Below, one piece after another: positions 16,352 through 24,174 of a stretch of 64,000 nucleotides of DNA; position 1 is the stretch's first letter; each line of letters starts with the position of its first letter. Position numbers and translations under genes: made by a program. Source of the DNA: Sphaerotilus mobilis. GTDB taxonomy: Bacteria; Pseudomonadota; Gammaproteobacteria; Burkholderiales; Burkholderiaceae_C. The notes under the pieces are model-generated. The model was not told the DNA's origin, ran no database searches, and saw nothing but the letters and a program-made list of their open reading frames with translations. The stretch spans positions 434,001-498,000 of the forward strand of contig NZ_SGWV01000008.1 in assembly GCF_004216565.1 (NCBI RefSeq). The letters are read 5' to 3'.

Positions 16352-17452
16352 CGGTTTGTCTCCTTCGGGGGGCTTCGAGAACACGTAGGCAGGGATGTGC
16401 AGGTCGCCCTGCAGGATCTTGCGGGCCGTGCGGACCAGCGCGGCTCGGGTGATGCGCGCATCGGCGCCGTGGCCGTCGATGACGACCTCGACCTCGATGC
16501 GGCCTTGTGGGTGCAGCACGGCGATGCGGCGCGGGCCATCGGTGACAGCGGGTTGGCTGGCCACCGTGCCCGGCAGGGCGAACGCGGTCGCCACGCCGAT
16601 CGCACCGGTCACCGCATGCGAGGCGTGACAGCGGCGCGGCGTGAAGTAGCGCGAGGTCACGCTGTCGGCGTCTTCGCCCGGACTGACCAGCACCGGCTTG
16701 GGGATGACGCTGGTGGACACGTCGCCCAGGCCCATGCGCTCGCCAGCAATGCGGCGCAGCGACTCGATGCGTTCGAGCAGCGCGCGGTTGGCATCGATCT
16801 CGGCCGGCGCCTCGCGTCCGGCCAGGCCGAGATCACGGGCGCGGACGATCATCAGCGGCATGGCCGCATCGATGCAGCTGACCTCCACGCCGTCGATGAC
16901 GTCGATGCGCTGGCCGGTCGGGAAGATCGAGCCGGTGACGGAACCCCAGGCATCGAGGAAGTTCAGCCGGATCGGCGCGGCGGTGCCCGCCACGCCGTCG
17001 ATGGCGGTCAGCCCGTCGTAGGTGATGCGCCGGCCCGGCGTCATCACGGTCACGTCGATGCGTGCGCGGGTGTTGACGTTGTAGACCCGCACGGTGGTCT
17101 CGCCGTCGTCGGCGTCGATCAGGCCCTGCTCGATCGCAAAGGGCACGACACCCGAAAGCATGTTGCCGCAGTTGGGCCGCGTGTCGACCGAGGTCTGGCC
17201 GACGCCGACCTGGGCGAAGAGGTAATCCAGCTGGCAGTCCGGCTGGCTCGAACGCGACACGATCGCGACCTTGCTGGTCAGCGTGCTGCCGCCGCCCACG
17301 CCGTCGACCTGCAGCAGATCGGATGCGCCGATCGCGCCGATCAGCGCCTCGTCACGCGCCGCCTCGTCGGCCGGCAACCATTCCCGCAAGAAAAACGGAC
17401 CGCGCGAGGTGCCGGCTCGCATCAGGACGCAGGGGACGGTGAGGGATTGCAT
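16352..17452 (-). CDS. PrpF-family isomerase, candidate aconitate isomerase
   Basis: A PrpF/DUF453 family protein, about 367 residues up to the next gene's start. This fold catalyses proton shifts on unsaturated carboxylic acids: cis-trans aconitate isomerisation, methylitaconate delta-isomerisation and 4-oxalomesaconate tautomerisation are known. The N terminus PCVLMRAGTSRGPFFLREWLP and the block DTRPNCGNMLSGVVPFAIEQGL (catalytic cysteine) are diagnostic, with RRCHASHAVTGAIGVA near the C terminus. It is first in the operon and faces a LysR gene. As given, it lacks a stop codon and fuses with the Bug receptor; a run of six G on the plus strand at 16367-16372 is the likely site of an indel. 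Its proposed role is to make trans-aconitate or to move the double bond to reach itaconate. Confidence 0.85.
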
Positions 17453-17506
17453 GGGTCGGCATGATGGTGAGCCCCCAAGCTTTCGTGAATTGCATTGTCG
17501 CGATCA

Positions 17507-17529
17507 ATTGATAGCCTATCGGCATCAAT
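17507..17529. promoter_or_regulatory. Candidate LysR-type operator (ATTGAT-N11-ATCAAT)
   Basis: A perfect 6-bp inverted repeat with an 11-bp centre fits the T-N11-A rule of LysR-type regulators. It lies 14 nt before the LysR start and 54 nt from prpF, in the only AT-rich patch of the divergent region. A second small palindrome, ATCAATTGAT, overlaps its left arm. Confidence 0.65.
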
Positions 17530-17543
17530 GACGGGAGCCGCTC

Positions 17544-18455
17544 ATGGCCATCAACTTCGACCTCAATGACCTGATGGCCTTTCGCGCCGTTGCCGAACTG
17601 GCCAACTTTCGCAAGGCGGCGGAGTCGGTCCACCTCTCGCAGCCCGCCTTCAGCCGGCGCATCGACAAGCTCGAACAGGCGCTGGGCGTGCGGCTGCTCG
17701 AACGCACCACGCGCCGGGTCACGCTGACCACCGTCGGCCGCGAGTTCGAACGCCAGGTGCGCGCGCTGCTCGACGACCTCGACGTGACGCTGCTGAGCAT
17801 CCGCGGTGTGGCGGCCACGCGCATGGGCGAGGTCACCGTCGCCTGCGTGCCGTCGACGGTCAACTACTACCTCTCGCAGGTCATCCTGCGCTACCGCGAG
17901 ACCCATCCCAAGGTGCGGGTCAGGGTCCTCGATGCCGGAGCCAACGAGGCGCTGGACGCGGTCTCGCGCGGGGCCGCCGACTTCGGACTGAACTTCATCG
18001 GCGCACAGGAAGGCGACCTCGAGTTCCGCGCCCTGGTGGAGGAACGCTTCGTGGCCGCCTGCCGGCGCGACCATCCGATCGCGGCGATGAAGCGGGTCAG
18101 CTGGAGCCAGCTGGGCGAACACGACGTCATCGCCGTCAACCGCAGCTCGGGCAACCGGCTGTTGCTGGACCAGGCGCTGGCGGGCGTGGCCCGGGCGCCG
18201 CAGGCCATTTACGAGACCCAGCACGTCACCACGCTGCTGGGTCTGGTCGAGGCCGGCCTCGGCGTGGCGGCTGTGCCGTCCATGGCGATGCCGGGGCGCG
18301 ACCACCCACTGCTGGTCAGCGTGCCGCTGGTCGATCCGGTGGTGACCCGCAAGGTCGGCCTGATCCGCAAACGTGGCCGCACGCTGTCGCCGGCCGCGCA
18401 ACACCTTTACGACCTGTTGGTCGGGGTGCGGGCCCGCAAAACCCGGTCGGGCTGA
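17544..18455 (+). CDS. LysR-family regulator of the aconitate/itaconate-type operon
   Basis: A LysR-type regulator of 303 residues. The DNA-binding domain is NDLMAFRAVAELANFRKAAESVHLSQPAFSRRIDKLEQALGVRLLER (residues 8-54), followed by the effector domain starting near GEVTVACVPSTVNYYLSQVI. It diverges from the prpF-led operon with only 91 bp between starts and a good LysR-type inverted repeat within it. I infer that it activates that operon in response to the pathway substrate and represses itself. The C terminus is short and basic. Confidence 0.92.
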   Translation: MAINFDLNDLMAFRAVAELANFRKAAESVHLSQPAFSRRIDKLEQALGVRLLERTTRRVTLTTVGREFERQVRALLDDLDVTLLSIRGVAATRMGEVTVACVPSTVNYYLSQVILRYRETHPKVRVRVLDAGANEALDAVSRGAADFGLNFIGAQEGDLEFRALVEERFVAACRRDHPIAAMKRVSWSQLGEHDVIAVNRSSGNRLLLDQALAGVARAPQAIYETQHVTTLLGLVEAGLGVAAVPSMAMPGRDHPLLVSVPLVDPVVTRKVGLIRKRGRTLSPAAQHLYDLLVGVRARKTRSG

Positions 18456-18625
18456 CGCGCATCAAGTGCCGTGCCACATGGGACGCCAACGCAAGGTCCT
18501 GTCTTCCTGTCTTCGCTTGGGTAGCGCAGAATCAGCCAGGCGACCGTCACCCGGACGTGGCTGCGCCGGCCACGTCCGGCGTCGTCGGCGAACCGGTCGG
18601 TCAAGACCAGGACAGGGACGGAACC

Positions 18626-19654
18626 TTGGGGCGTAACCTGCTGCGACGCCGTCTGAGCGTCTGTTTGGCACTCTCGCCGCTGCTGCCGGCGGGTGCCGGT
18701 GTGGCCGCTGTGCAGGCCGGTGAACGCAAGCGGCATCTGGTCGTGATCCCGAAGGCCAGCGACCAGTTGTTCTGGGATCTGGTCCGCAGCGGCGTCGAGC
18801 AGGCGGTGGCCGAGGCCGGGCGGGCCGGCCGCGATGTCGGGCTGACCTGGCGCGGGCCGGCCTACAGCGGCGATGCGCTGGCGCAGATCCGCATCCTGCA
18901 GTCCTACATCCGGCCCGATGTCGACGCGATCGTGCTGGCCGCCAACGACCGCACGCGGCTGCTCGAACCGGTGCAGGCCGCCGTCGCCGCCGGCATTCCC
19001 GTGATCATCCTGGACTCGGCGCTGGACGGCGACGCGCACAGCGCCCTGGTGGCCACCGACAACCTCGCCGCCGGGCGACAAGCGGCCCGGGAAATGGCAC
19101 GTCGGCTCGGTGGCAAGGGCGATGTGTTGGTGCTGCGCACGCTGGCCGGCAGTGCCTCCACCTTCGACCGCGGCCGAGGCTTCGTCGAGGAACTGGGCCG
19201 CATCGCGCCCACCGTGCGCGTGGTGGCCGATGTCTTTGGCGGCGGCGCACCCGGGGACCTGCGGGCCCGGGCCGGCGAACTGCTGCGCAACCATCCGGAC
19301 GTCGACGGCATCTTCAGCGTCAACGAGTCGTCGACCGACGGCATGCTGCGCGCGCTGCGCAGCGTCGCCCGGCCTCGGCGGCACATCTTCATCGGTTTCG
19401 ATGCAACGCCCTTTCTGCTCGACGCGGTGGGCTCGGGCGAGATCGACGCCCTGGTGATCCAGGACCCGCGCCACATGGGCCTGCTGGGTGCACGGCTGGC
19501 GATCAGCCTGATGAGCGATGTCCGGCCCGCACCCGCATCGGCTCCGTTGCCACCGGGCATGGCCAACAAGAAGTTCACCATCGAGACCCGGCTGGTGACG
19601 CGCGAGAACATGGCCCAGCCCGACATCCGTCAGCTCATGTGCCTGACATGCTGA
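18626..19654 (+). CDS. Periplasmic sugar-binding-like sensor protein
   Basis: A periplasmic binding protein of the ribose/galactose (type 1) fold, about 342 residues from the TTG at 18626. I preferred this start because RNLLRRRLSVCLALSPLLPA directly forms a signal peptide and AGGGACGG lies 5-10 nt upstream; a GTG at 18557 adds 23 polar residues. The mature part has KASDQLFWDLVRSGVEQAVAEAG, YIRPDVDAIVLAANDRTRL, VATDNLAAGRQAAREMARRL and DGIFSVNESSTDGMLRAL, the usual ligand-cleft strands. No ABC permease genes follow. Instead the gene overlaps a membrane GGDEF-EAL gene by 16 nt, so it probably signals a sugar or autoinducer to that protein rather than feeding a transporter. Confidence 0.85.
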   Translation: MGRNLLRRRLSVCLALSPLLPAGAGVAAVQAGERKRHLVVIPKASDQLFWDLVRSGVEQAVAEAGRAGRDVGLTWRGPAYSGDALAQIRILQSYIRPDVDAIVLAANDRTRLLEPVQAAVAAGIPVIILDSALDGDAHSALVATDNLAAGRQAAREMARRLGGKGDVLVLRTLAGSASTFDRGRGFVEELGRIAPTVRVVADVFGGGAPGDLRARAGELLRNHPDVDGIFSVNESSTDGMLRALRSVARPRRHIFIGFDATPFLLDAVGSGEIDALVIQDPRHMGLLGARLAISLMSDVRPAPASAPLPPGMANKKFTIETRLVTRENMAQPDIRQLMCLTC

Positions 19655-22011
19655 AGCGGCTCCAGCGACTGCGGGACCTGCAGGGGCGACTGGCCCGTCG
19701 TGGTCTCACCATCGGCATCGTGCTGGGCATCCTCGTTGGCCTGCTGGTGCCGGCCGGCATCGGTGGCTGGATGCTGTCGCGACTGCGCACCCAGCAGGTT
19801 GCCGTCGATGCGGCCAGCCAGCTCGACGAACGGGCCGCGCTGCTGGCGTCTGCGCTGGCCGTGCCGGCCTGGAACTTTGACCGCAATGGCCTGGACCGGA
19901 TCGCCTCGGCGGCCATGCTCGACGACCGCGTGATCCGCATCGAGGTCCGCGACGCGCAGTGGCTGCCCTTGCTGGAGCTGACGCGTCAACCGGGCGATCA
20001 GGTGCTCAGGCTCGCCACCGCACGGCGCGAGCTGCGCTTCAACGCCAAGACCGATCCGGCGGGCCATTCCGGCGAACTCGCAGGCTGGGTCGAACTGACG
20101 GTGAACACCGCCGCCGCGCAGCAGCAGGTTCAGAACGAGCTGCGCTCGCTGGGGCTGGTGCTGCTGATGCAGCTGGGGCTGTCGACGCTGTTGCTGCTGT
20201 GGACCTTCCGGGCCCGCGTGCTGCAGCCGCTGTCGGCCCTGACCCGTTTCTCGGACCAGCTGGCCAGCGGCAACCTCGAACGGGCCCTGCCCTGGCAGCG
20301 ATCGGACGAGATCGGCCAGCTCGCCAGCCAGATGGAGCGCATGCGCAGCGACCTGAGGGACTTGTTCGCGCAGCAGCGCGCGATCCTGGACAACGTCGAC
20401 GTTGGCATCGTGTTCGAGCAGGACGGCGTCGTGCGCCTGGCCAATCCGCAGGCCGATCAGGTCTTCGGTCGACCGCGCGGTGGCCTGATCGGCTTGCAGC
20501 TGCGCGAGCTGTTGCCCGATCTTCCGGACACCCGCGAGGCCGAGATCGAGCTGCGGCTTCCGGACGGACACCCGTTCTGGGCCCATCTGCGGGTCTGCCG
20601 GCTGGATCAGCAGTCAGCCGGTGCCGGCAGCATCTGGGTGATCGAGGACATCTCCGAGCGCAAGGCCACCGAGCGCGAGATCCACCAGCTGGCCTACTAC
20701 GACCCGCTGACGCGCCTGCCCAACCGCCGCCTGTTGCTCGATCGGCTGCGCGATGCCCTGGCCACCGCCACGGCCGATGGCCGGCATGGCGCCTTGCTGT
20801 TCATCGACCTGGACAACTTCAAGAACCTCAACGACACGCTGGGCCATGAGGTCGGCGACCGCCTGCTGCGCCAGGTGGCCGGCCGGCTCAGTGCCTGCCT
20901 GCGTCGCGAGGACACGGTGGCCCGTTTCGGTGGCGACGAGTTCGCGGTCGTGCTGGACCCGATCGCCCGTAGCGCCGCCGATGCGGTGGCGATGGCCCAG
21001 GTCGTCGGCGACAAGATGATGGCCGCGCTGGGTCAGCCCTACCCGCTTGGCGACGTCGTGCGCACCAGCACGCCCAGCATCGGCGTGGTGCCGTTTGGGT
21101 CGACCTCGGACACGGTCGATGGCCTGCTGCGCAAGGCCGATCTGGCGATGTACAACGCCAAGGCAGCCGGGCGCAACGCGCTGCGCTTCTTTGACGCCCC
21201 GATGCAGGCCGCGCTGATCGACCGCTCGACGCTCGAAGATGACCTGCGCCGCGCGATCGACCTCGGCCAGCTTTCCTTGCACTACCAGCCTCAGGTGGTC
21301 GACCACGACGCACAGGGCACCCGGATCACCGGCGCGGAAGCGCTGCTGCGCTGGCAGCATCCGCAGCGCGGCTGGGTCTCGCCGGCCACCTTCATCCCGC
21401 TGGCAGAACAGTCCGGCCTGATCCTGTCGCTCGGCGCCTGGGTGCTGCGCACCGCCTGCGCCCAGCTGGCGCGCTGGTCGCGTGATCCGGCCACGGCCGA
21501 ACTGGACCTGTCGGTCAACGTCAGCGCGATCCAGTTCCGCCGGCCCGATTTCGCCAGCGGCGTGCTCGACGAACTGGCACGCAGCGGCGCGAAACCGAAA
21601 CGCCTGAAGCTCGAGCTGACCGAGAGCGTGCTGGTCGACGACTTCGACGACATCGTGCCGAAGATGGTGGCGCTGCGCTCGGCGGGCGTGCGCTTCTCGC
21701 TCGACGACTTCGGCACCGGTTATTCGTCCTTGGCCTACCTCAAGCGCCTGCCGCTGGACCAGCTCAAGATCGACCGCCTCTTTGTCGACCACCTGCTCAA
21801 GGACGACGACGATGCCGCCATCGCCCGCACCATCATCGCGCTGGCCGACAGCCTGGGCCTGGGCGTGCTGGCCGAGGGCGTCGAACAGGAGTCGCAGCGC
21901 GTGCGTCTGGCCGACATGGGTTGTCGGGCCTACCAGGGCTACCTGTTCAGCCGGCCCTTGCCCTTGCCGGCATTCATGAATTTGCTGGAGCAGACCGTGA
22001 CGAACCCCTGA
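19639..22011 (+). CDS. Membrane HAMP-PAS-GGDEF-EAL c-di-GMP protein
   Basis: A bifunctional c-di-GMP signalling protein of 790 residues. A first membrane helix (about 22-46) and a second (about 168-192) enclose a periplasmic domain of some 120 residues. HAMP follows (to about 245), then a PAS domain (RAILDNVDVGIVFEQDGVVRLANPQADQVFG), GGDEF with intact VARFGGDEFAVVL and an RxxD inhibitory site (RRED), and EAL with EALLRWQHP, VNVSAIQF, ELTES, DDFGTGYSSL, DQLKIDRLF and LAEGVEQ. Both activities look intact. The start overlaps the upstream periplasmic binding protein gene by 16 nt, which suggests co-translation and a sensor-effector pair. An ATG three codons further is a possible alternative start. 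Confidence 0.93.
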   Translation: MPDMLKRLQRLRDLQGRLARRGLTIGIVLGILVGLLVPAGIGGWMLSRLRTQQVAVDAASQLDERAALLASALAVPAWNFDRNGLDRIASAAMLDDRVIRIEVRDAQWLPLLELTRQPGDQVLRLATARRELRFNAKTDPAGHSGELAGWVELTVNTAAAQQQVQNELRSLGLVLLMQLGLSTLLLLWTFRARVLQPLSALTRFSDQLASGNLERALPWQRSDEIGQLASQMERMRSDLRDLFAQQRAILDNVDVGIVFEQDGVVRLANPQADQVFGRPRGGLIGLQLRELLPDLPDTREAEIELRLPDGHPFWAHLRVCRLDQQSAGAGSIWVIEDISERKATEREIHQLAYYDPLTRLPNRRLLLDRLRDALATATADGRHGALLFIDLDNFKNLNDTLGHEVGDRLLRQVAGRLSACLRREDTVARFGGDEFAVVLDPIARSAADAVAMAQVVGDKMMAALGQPYPLGDVVRTSTPSIGVVPFGSTSDTVDGLLRKADLAMYNAKAAGRNALRFFDAPMQAALIDRSTLEDDLRRAIDLGQLSLHYQPQVVDHDAQGTRITGAEALLRWQHPQRGWVSPATFIPLAEQSGLILSLGAWVLRTACAQLARWSRDPATAELDLSVNVSAIQFRRPDFASGVLDELARSGAKPKRLKLELTESVLVDDFDDIVPKMVALRSAGVRFSLDDFGTGYSSLAYLKRLPLDQLKIDRLFVDHLLKDDDDAAIARTIIALADSLGLGVLAEGVEQESQRVRLADMGCRAYQGYLFSRPLPLPAFMNLLEQTVTNP

Positions 22012-22069
22012 TTCAGGCGGTCGCACACACTCAAGTCGCATCGGACCCCGCCGACAACCCGTCCAAGCC

Positions 22070-23224
22070 ATGTCGATCCACCGCCCGCCTCCGACAAACA
22101 CCCGCACCGAGTCACCGATGCCGGAGACCGTCGCACGGGTCCTGCACATCCTGCTGTTCATCGGCGCGACGGTGATCCTGTGCGTCTGGCAGATCGAACT
22201 CCACCAAGGGGTCATCACACCCTGGGACATCTGGATGGAGCCACTGCTGGCGGTGATCGTCGGCGGCACCGGCCTGGTGATGGTGCGGCGACCCGATCTC
22301 GACGCACGACTCCGACCGATCCCGGTCTCTGCCTTCAACCTCTACCTGATCGCCGCGCTGCACCTGACGCTGCTTGAGAGCCCCGGGCCCGAGCAGTGGT
22401 ACCAGACCCTGACAACGCTCTACTGGGTGCCGCTGGCCTATGGCTGCGCCTTCGTGTTCCTGACCCTGCCAGTGGCGCTGGTGGTCTGCAGCATCACCGC
22501 ATCGGCGATCTTCGTGCCCATGGTCTTGTGGTGGCACCAGGATCAGCTGCCCACCTGGACCTGGGAGTCCGGCCCGCTGCTGGTGGTCATCGCCCTGTCG
22601 CATGCGATGTATGTCTTGCTGCTGTGGGCCGTGGTCAAGCTGCGCGACAGCCATGCCGATGCCAGCGCCAGCGCCGAGCGCATGCGCACGCTGGCGGCGA
22701 CGGACGTGCTGACCGGCCTGCCCAATCGCCGGTCGATGCTGGACACGCTCCACAGCACGCTGGATTCGTCGCGCCGGGCCGACCTGCCGCTGGCGATCGT
22801 GCTGGTCGATGCGGACCACTTCAAGGCCGTCAACGACCGCCACGGCCATGCCGTCGGCGACGCCGTGCTGATCCACCTGGGCGCGCTGATGCGGACCCAT
22901 CTGCGCAGCAGCGACACGCTGGCGCGCTGGGGCGGCGAAGAGTTCCTGATCTGCGCGCCCGGCACCCCGCAGGAGGCTGCGCGCGAGATCGCCGAACGGG
23001 TGCGCGAAGCCGTCGCCAGCAGCCCGACGCCGCACGGCGAGCCTCTGACCGTCAGCCTCGGCGTGGCGGTCTGCCGCGACCATGACGACGTCGACAGCCT
23101 GTTGCTGCGCGCTGACCGGGCGCTCTACACGGCCAAGTCCGCGGGTCGTGACCGGGTGGTGCTGGCGGCGGAACAGGACCTCGCCGCGCCCGGCGACACA
23201 CGGACCGCGCCCTTGTTCGACTGA
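22070..23224 (+). CDS. Membrane diguanylate cyclase
   Basis: A diguanylate cyclase of 384 residues. The N-terminal half has about six membrane helices (between residues 20 and 195) with little loop sequence, resembling the MASE-type integral sensors, but I do not recognise the exact class. The GGDEF domain (about 210-370) begins with AATDVLTGLPNRRSMLDTL and carries ARWGGEEFLIC with an RxxD inhibitory site (RSSD) five residues before. It should be active. It lies 58 bp after the GGDEF-EAL gene and is probably in the same transcript, giving a cluster with one regulated cyclase/phosphodiesterase and one dedicated cyclase. An in-frame ATG at 22118 is an alternative start. Confidence 0.9.
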   Translation: MSIHRPPPTNTRTESPMPETVARVLHILLFIGATVILCVWQIELHQGVITPWDIWMEPLLAVIVGGTGLVMVRRPDLDARLRPIPVSAFNLYLIAALHLTLLESPGPEQWYQTLTTLYWVPLAYGCAFVFLTLPVALVVCSITASAIFVPMVLWWHQDQLPTWTWESGPLLVVIALSHAMYVLLLWAVVKLRDSHADASASAERMRTLAATDVLTGLPNRRSMLDTLHSTLDSSRRADLPLAIVLVDADHFKAVNDRHGHAVGDAVLIHLGALMRTHLRSSDTLARWGGEEFLICAPGTPQEAAREIAERVREAVASSPTPHGEPLTVSLGVAVCRDHDDVDSLLLRADRALYTAKSAGRDRVVLAAEQDLAAPGDTRTAPLFD

Positions 23225-23299
23225 GCCTCGGAACATGATCGAGATCATGTGATTTCCACGCCCCCGGAACATACTGAACCGGGTACCCAAGGAGATCCC

Positions 23300-24070
23300 G
23301 TGAACCCGTTCATCCCGCACCGCCGGACCCTCGTCGCCCTGCTCGCCGGCAGCCTGCTGGCCGGCCCTCTGCTGGCCGCCACGACGCTGTCCGCCACAAC
23401 GCTGTCAGCTGATGCCCGCCAGGCCATGCTGGCCTTCGATGCCCACTACATCCCGCGGCTGTTCCTGACCGGCAGCGCGCCCAAGAGCGAGACCGGCCCG
23501 GCCAAGGCCCGCGCCGCACTGAAGCGGCTGGTGGACGGCTGGCCGGCCCGCCGGGCGGCGCTGGCTGCGGCGGTGCCGGGCGATGCGCGCTGGACCCAGG
23601 CGCTGGAGGCCGTGCAAGGCCACCTGATGCGCGCGTCCACCCAGGTCGCCAGCGCCGACTGGGCCGGCTCGCACGAGACCCTCGAACACGTGCGCGAGGT
23701 GCTGTTCGAGGCCCGTCGAGCCATTGGCATTGACTACCCGCTGGATGCCTACACGGCCTACCACGGTGCGATGGAGACGCTGGCCAACGCGACGCGGCTC
23801 GACCGCAGCGCCTTCCAGGCGGATCTGGCCACCGCCCGCCAGCTCTGGCGGGTGCTGGACGAGATGCCTGTCGACGCCACCGCTCACGGCCTGGATGCAG
23901 AACGCTCGGCTCAGCTGACCAAAGCCCGGCAGGACGAGACCGCTGCCCTGGCCCAACTGACCCAGGCCCTGGCCGCACAAGCCCCGGACGCTGAGGTGCT
24001 GAAGGCTGCCGCCGCGCTCAAGCCGCCTTTCATCCGGGCCTACCTGAGCTTCGGCGCGGCGATGCCGTGA
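23300..24070 (+). CDS. Exported protein of unknown function
   Basis: I do not recognise this 256-residue protein. The GTG at 23300 is chosen because AAGGAGA lies 8 nt upstream and a signal peptide follows directly (HRRTLVALLAGSLLAGPLLA, cleavage near residue 27). The mature part is alanine- and leucine-rich and predicted all-helical. Features are FDAHYIPRLFLTGS, an ETLEHVREVLFEARRAIGIDYPLDAYTAYHGAMETL stretch in which His and Glu recur, and a C-terminal PPFIRAYLSFGA. The pattern recalls exported four-helix-bundle proteins such as imelysin- or cytochrome-like folds, without a haem motif. A 12-bp duplication encodes TTLSATTLSA at the mature N terminus. It stands alone between the cyclase gene and a strong terminator. 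Confidence 0.7.
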   Translation: MNPFIPHRRTLVALLAGSLLAGPLLAATTLSATTLSADARQAMLAFDAHYIPRLFLTGSAPKSETGPAKARAALKRLVDGWPARRAALAAAVPGDARWTQALEAVQGHLMRASTQVASADWAGSHETLEHVREVLFEARRAIGIDYPLDAYTAYHGAMETLANATRLDRSAFQADLATARQLWRVLDEMPVDATAHGLDAERSAQLTKARQDETAALAQLTQALAAQAPDAEVLKAAAALKPPFIRAYLSFGAAMP

Positions 24071-24144
24071 AGCTGTGAAGCCGCCTGTCCCTGTCGAGGT
24101 CCAGTTGTTCGATGCCAAGGGCGCACGCCTGACCTGACGTGGAC

Positions 24145-24170
24145 CTGCCGAGGCCTTTCGGCCTCGGCAG
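24145..24170. terminator. Bidirectional hairpin terminator
   Basis: A perfect 11-bp stem, CTGCCGAGGCC with GGCCTCGGCAG, and a TTTC loop. It lies between the convergent unknown exported protein gene and the SulP gene and should stop both. Confidence 0.85.
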
Positions 24171-24174
24171 AGGC

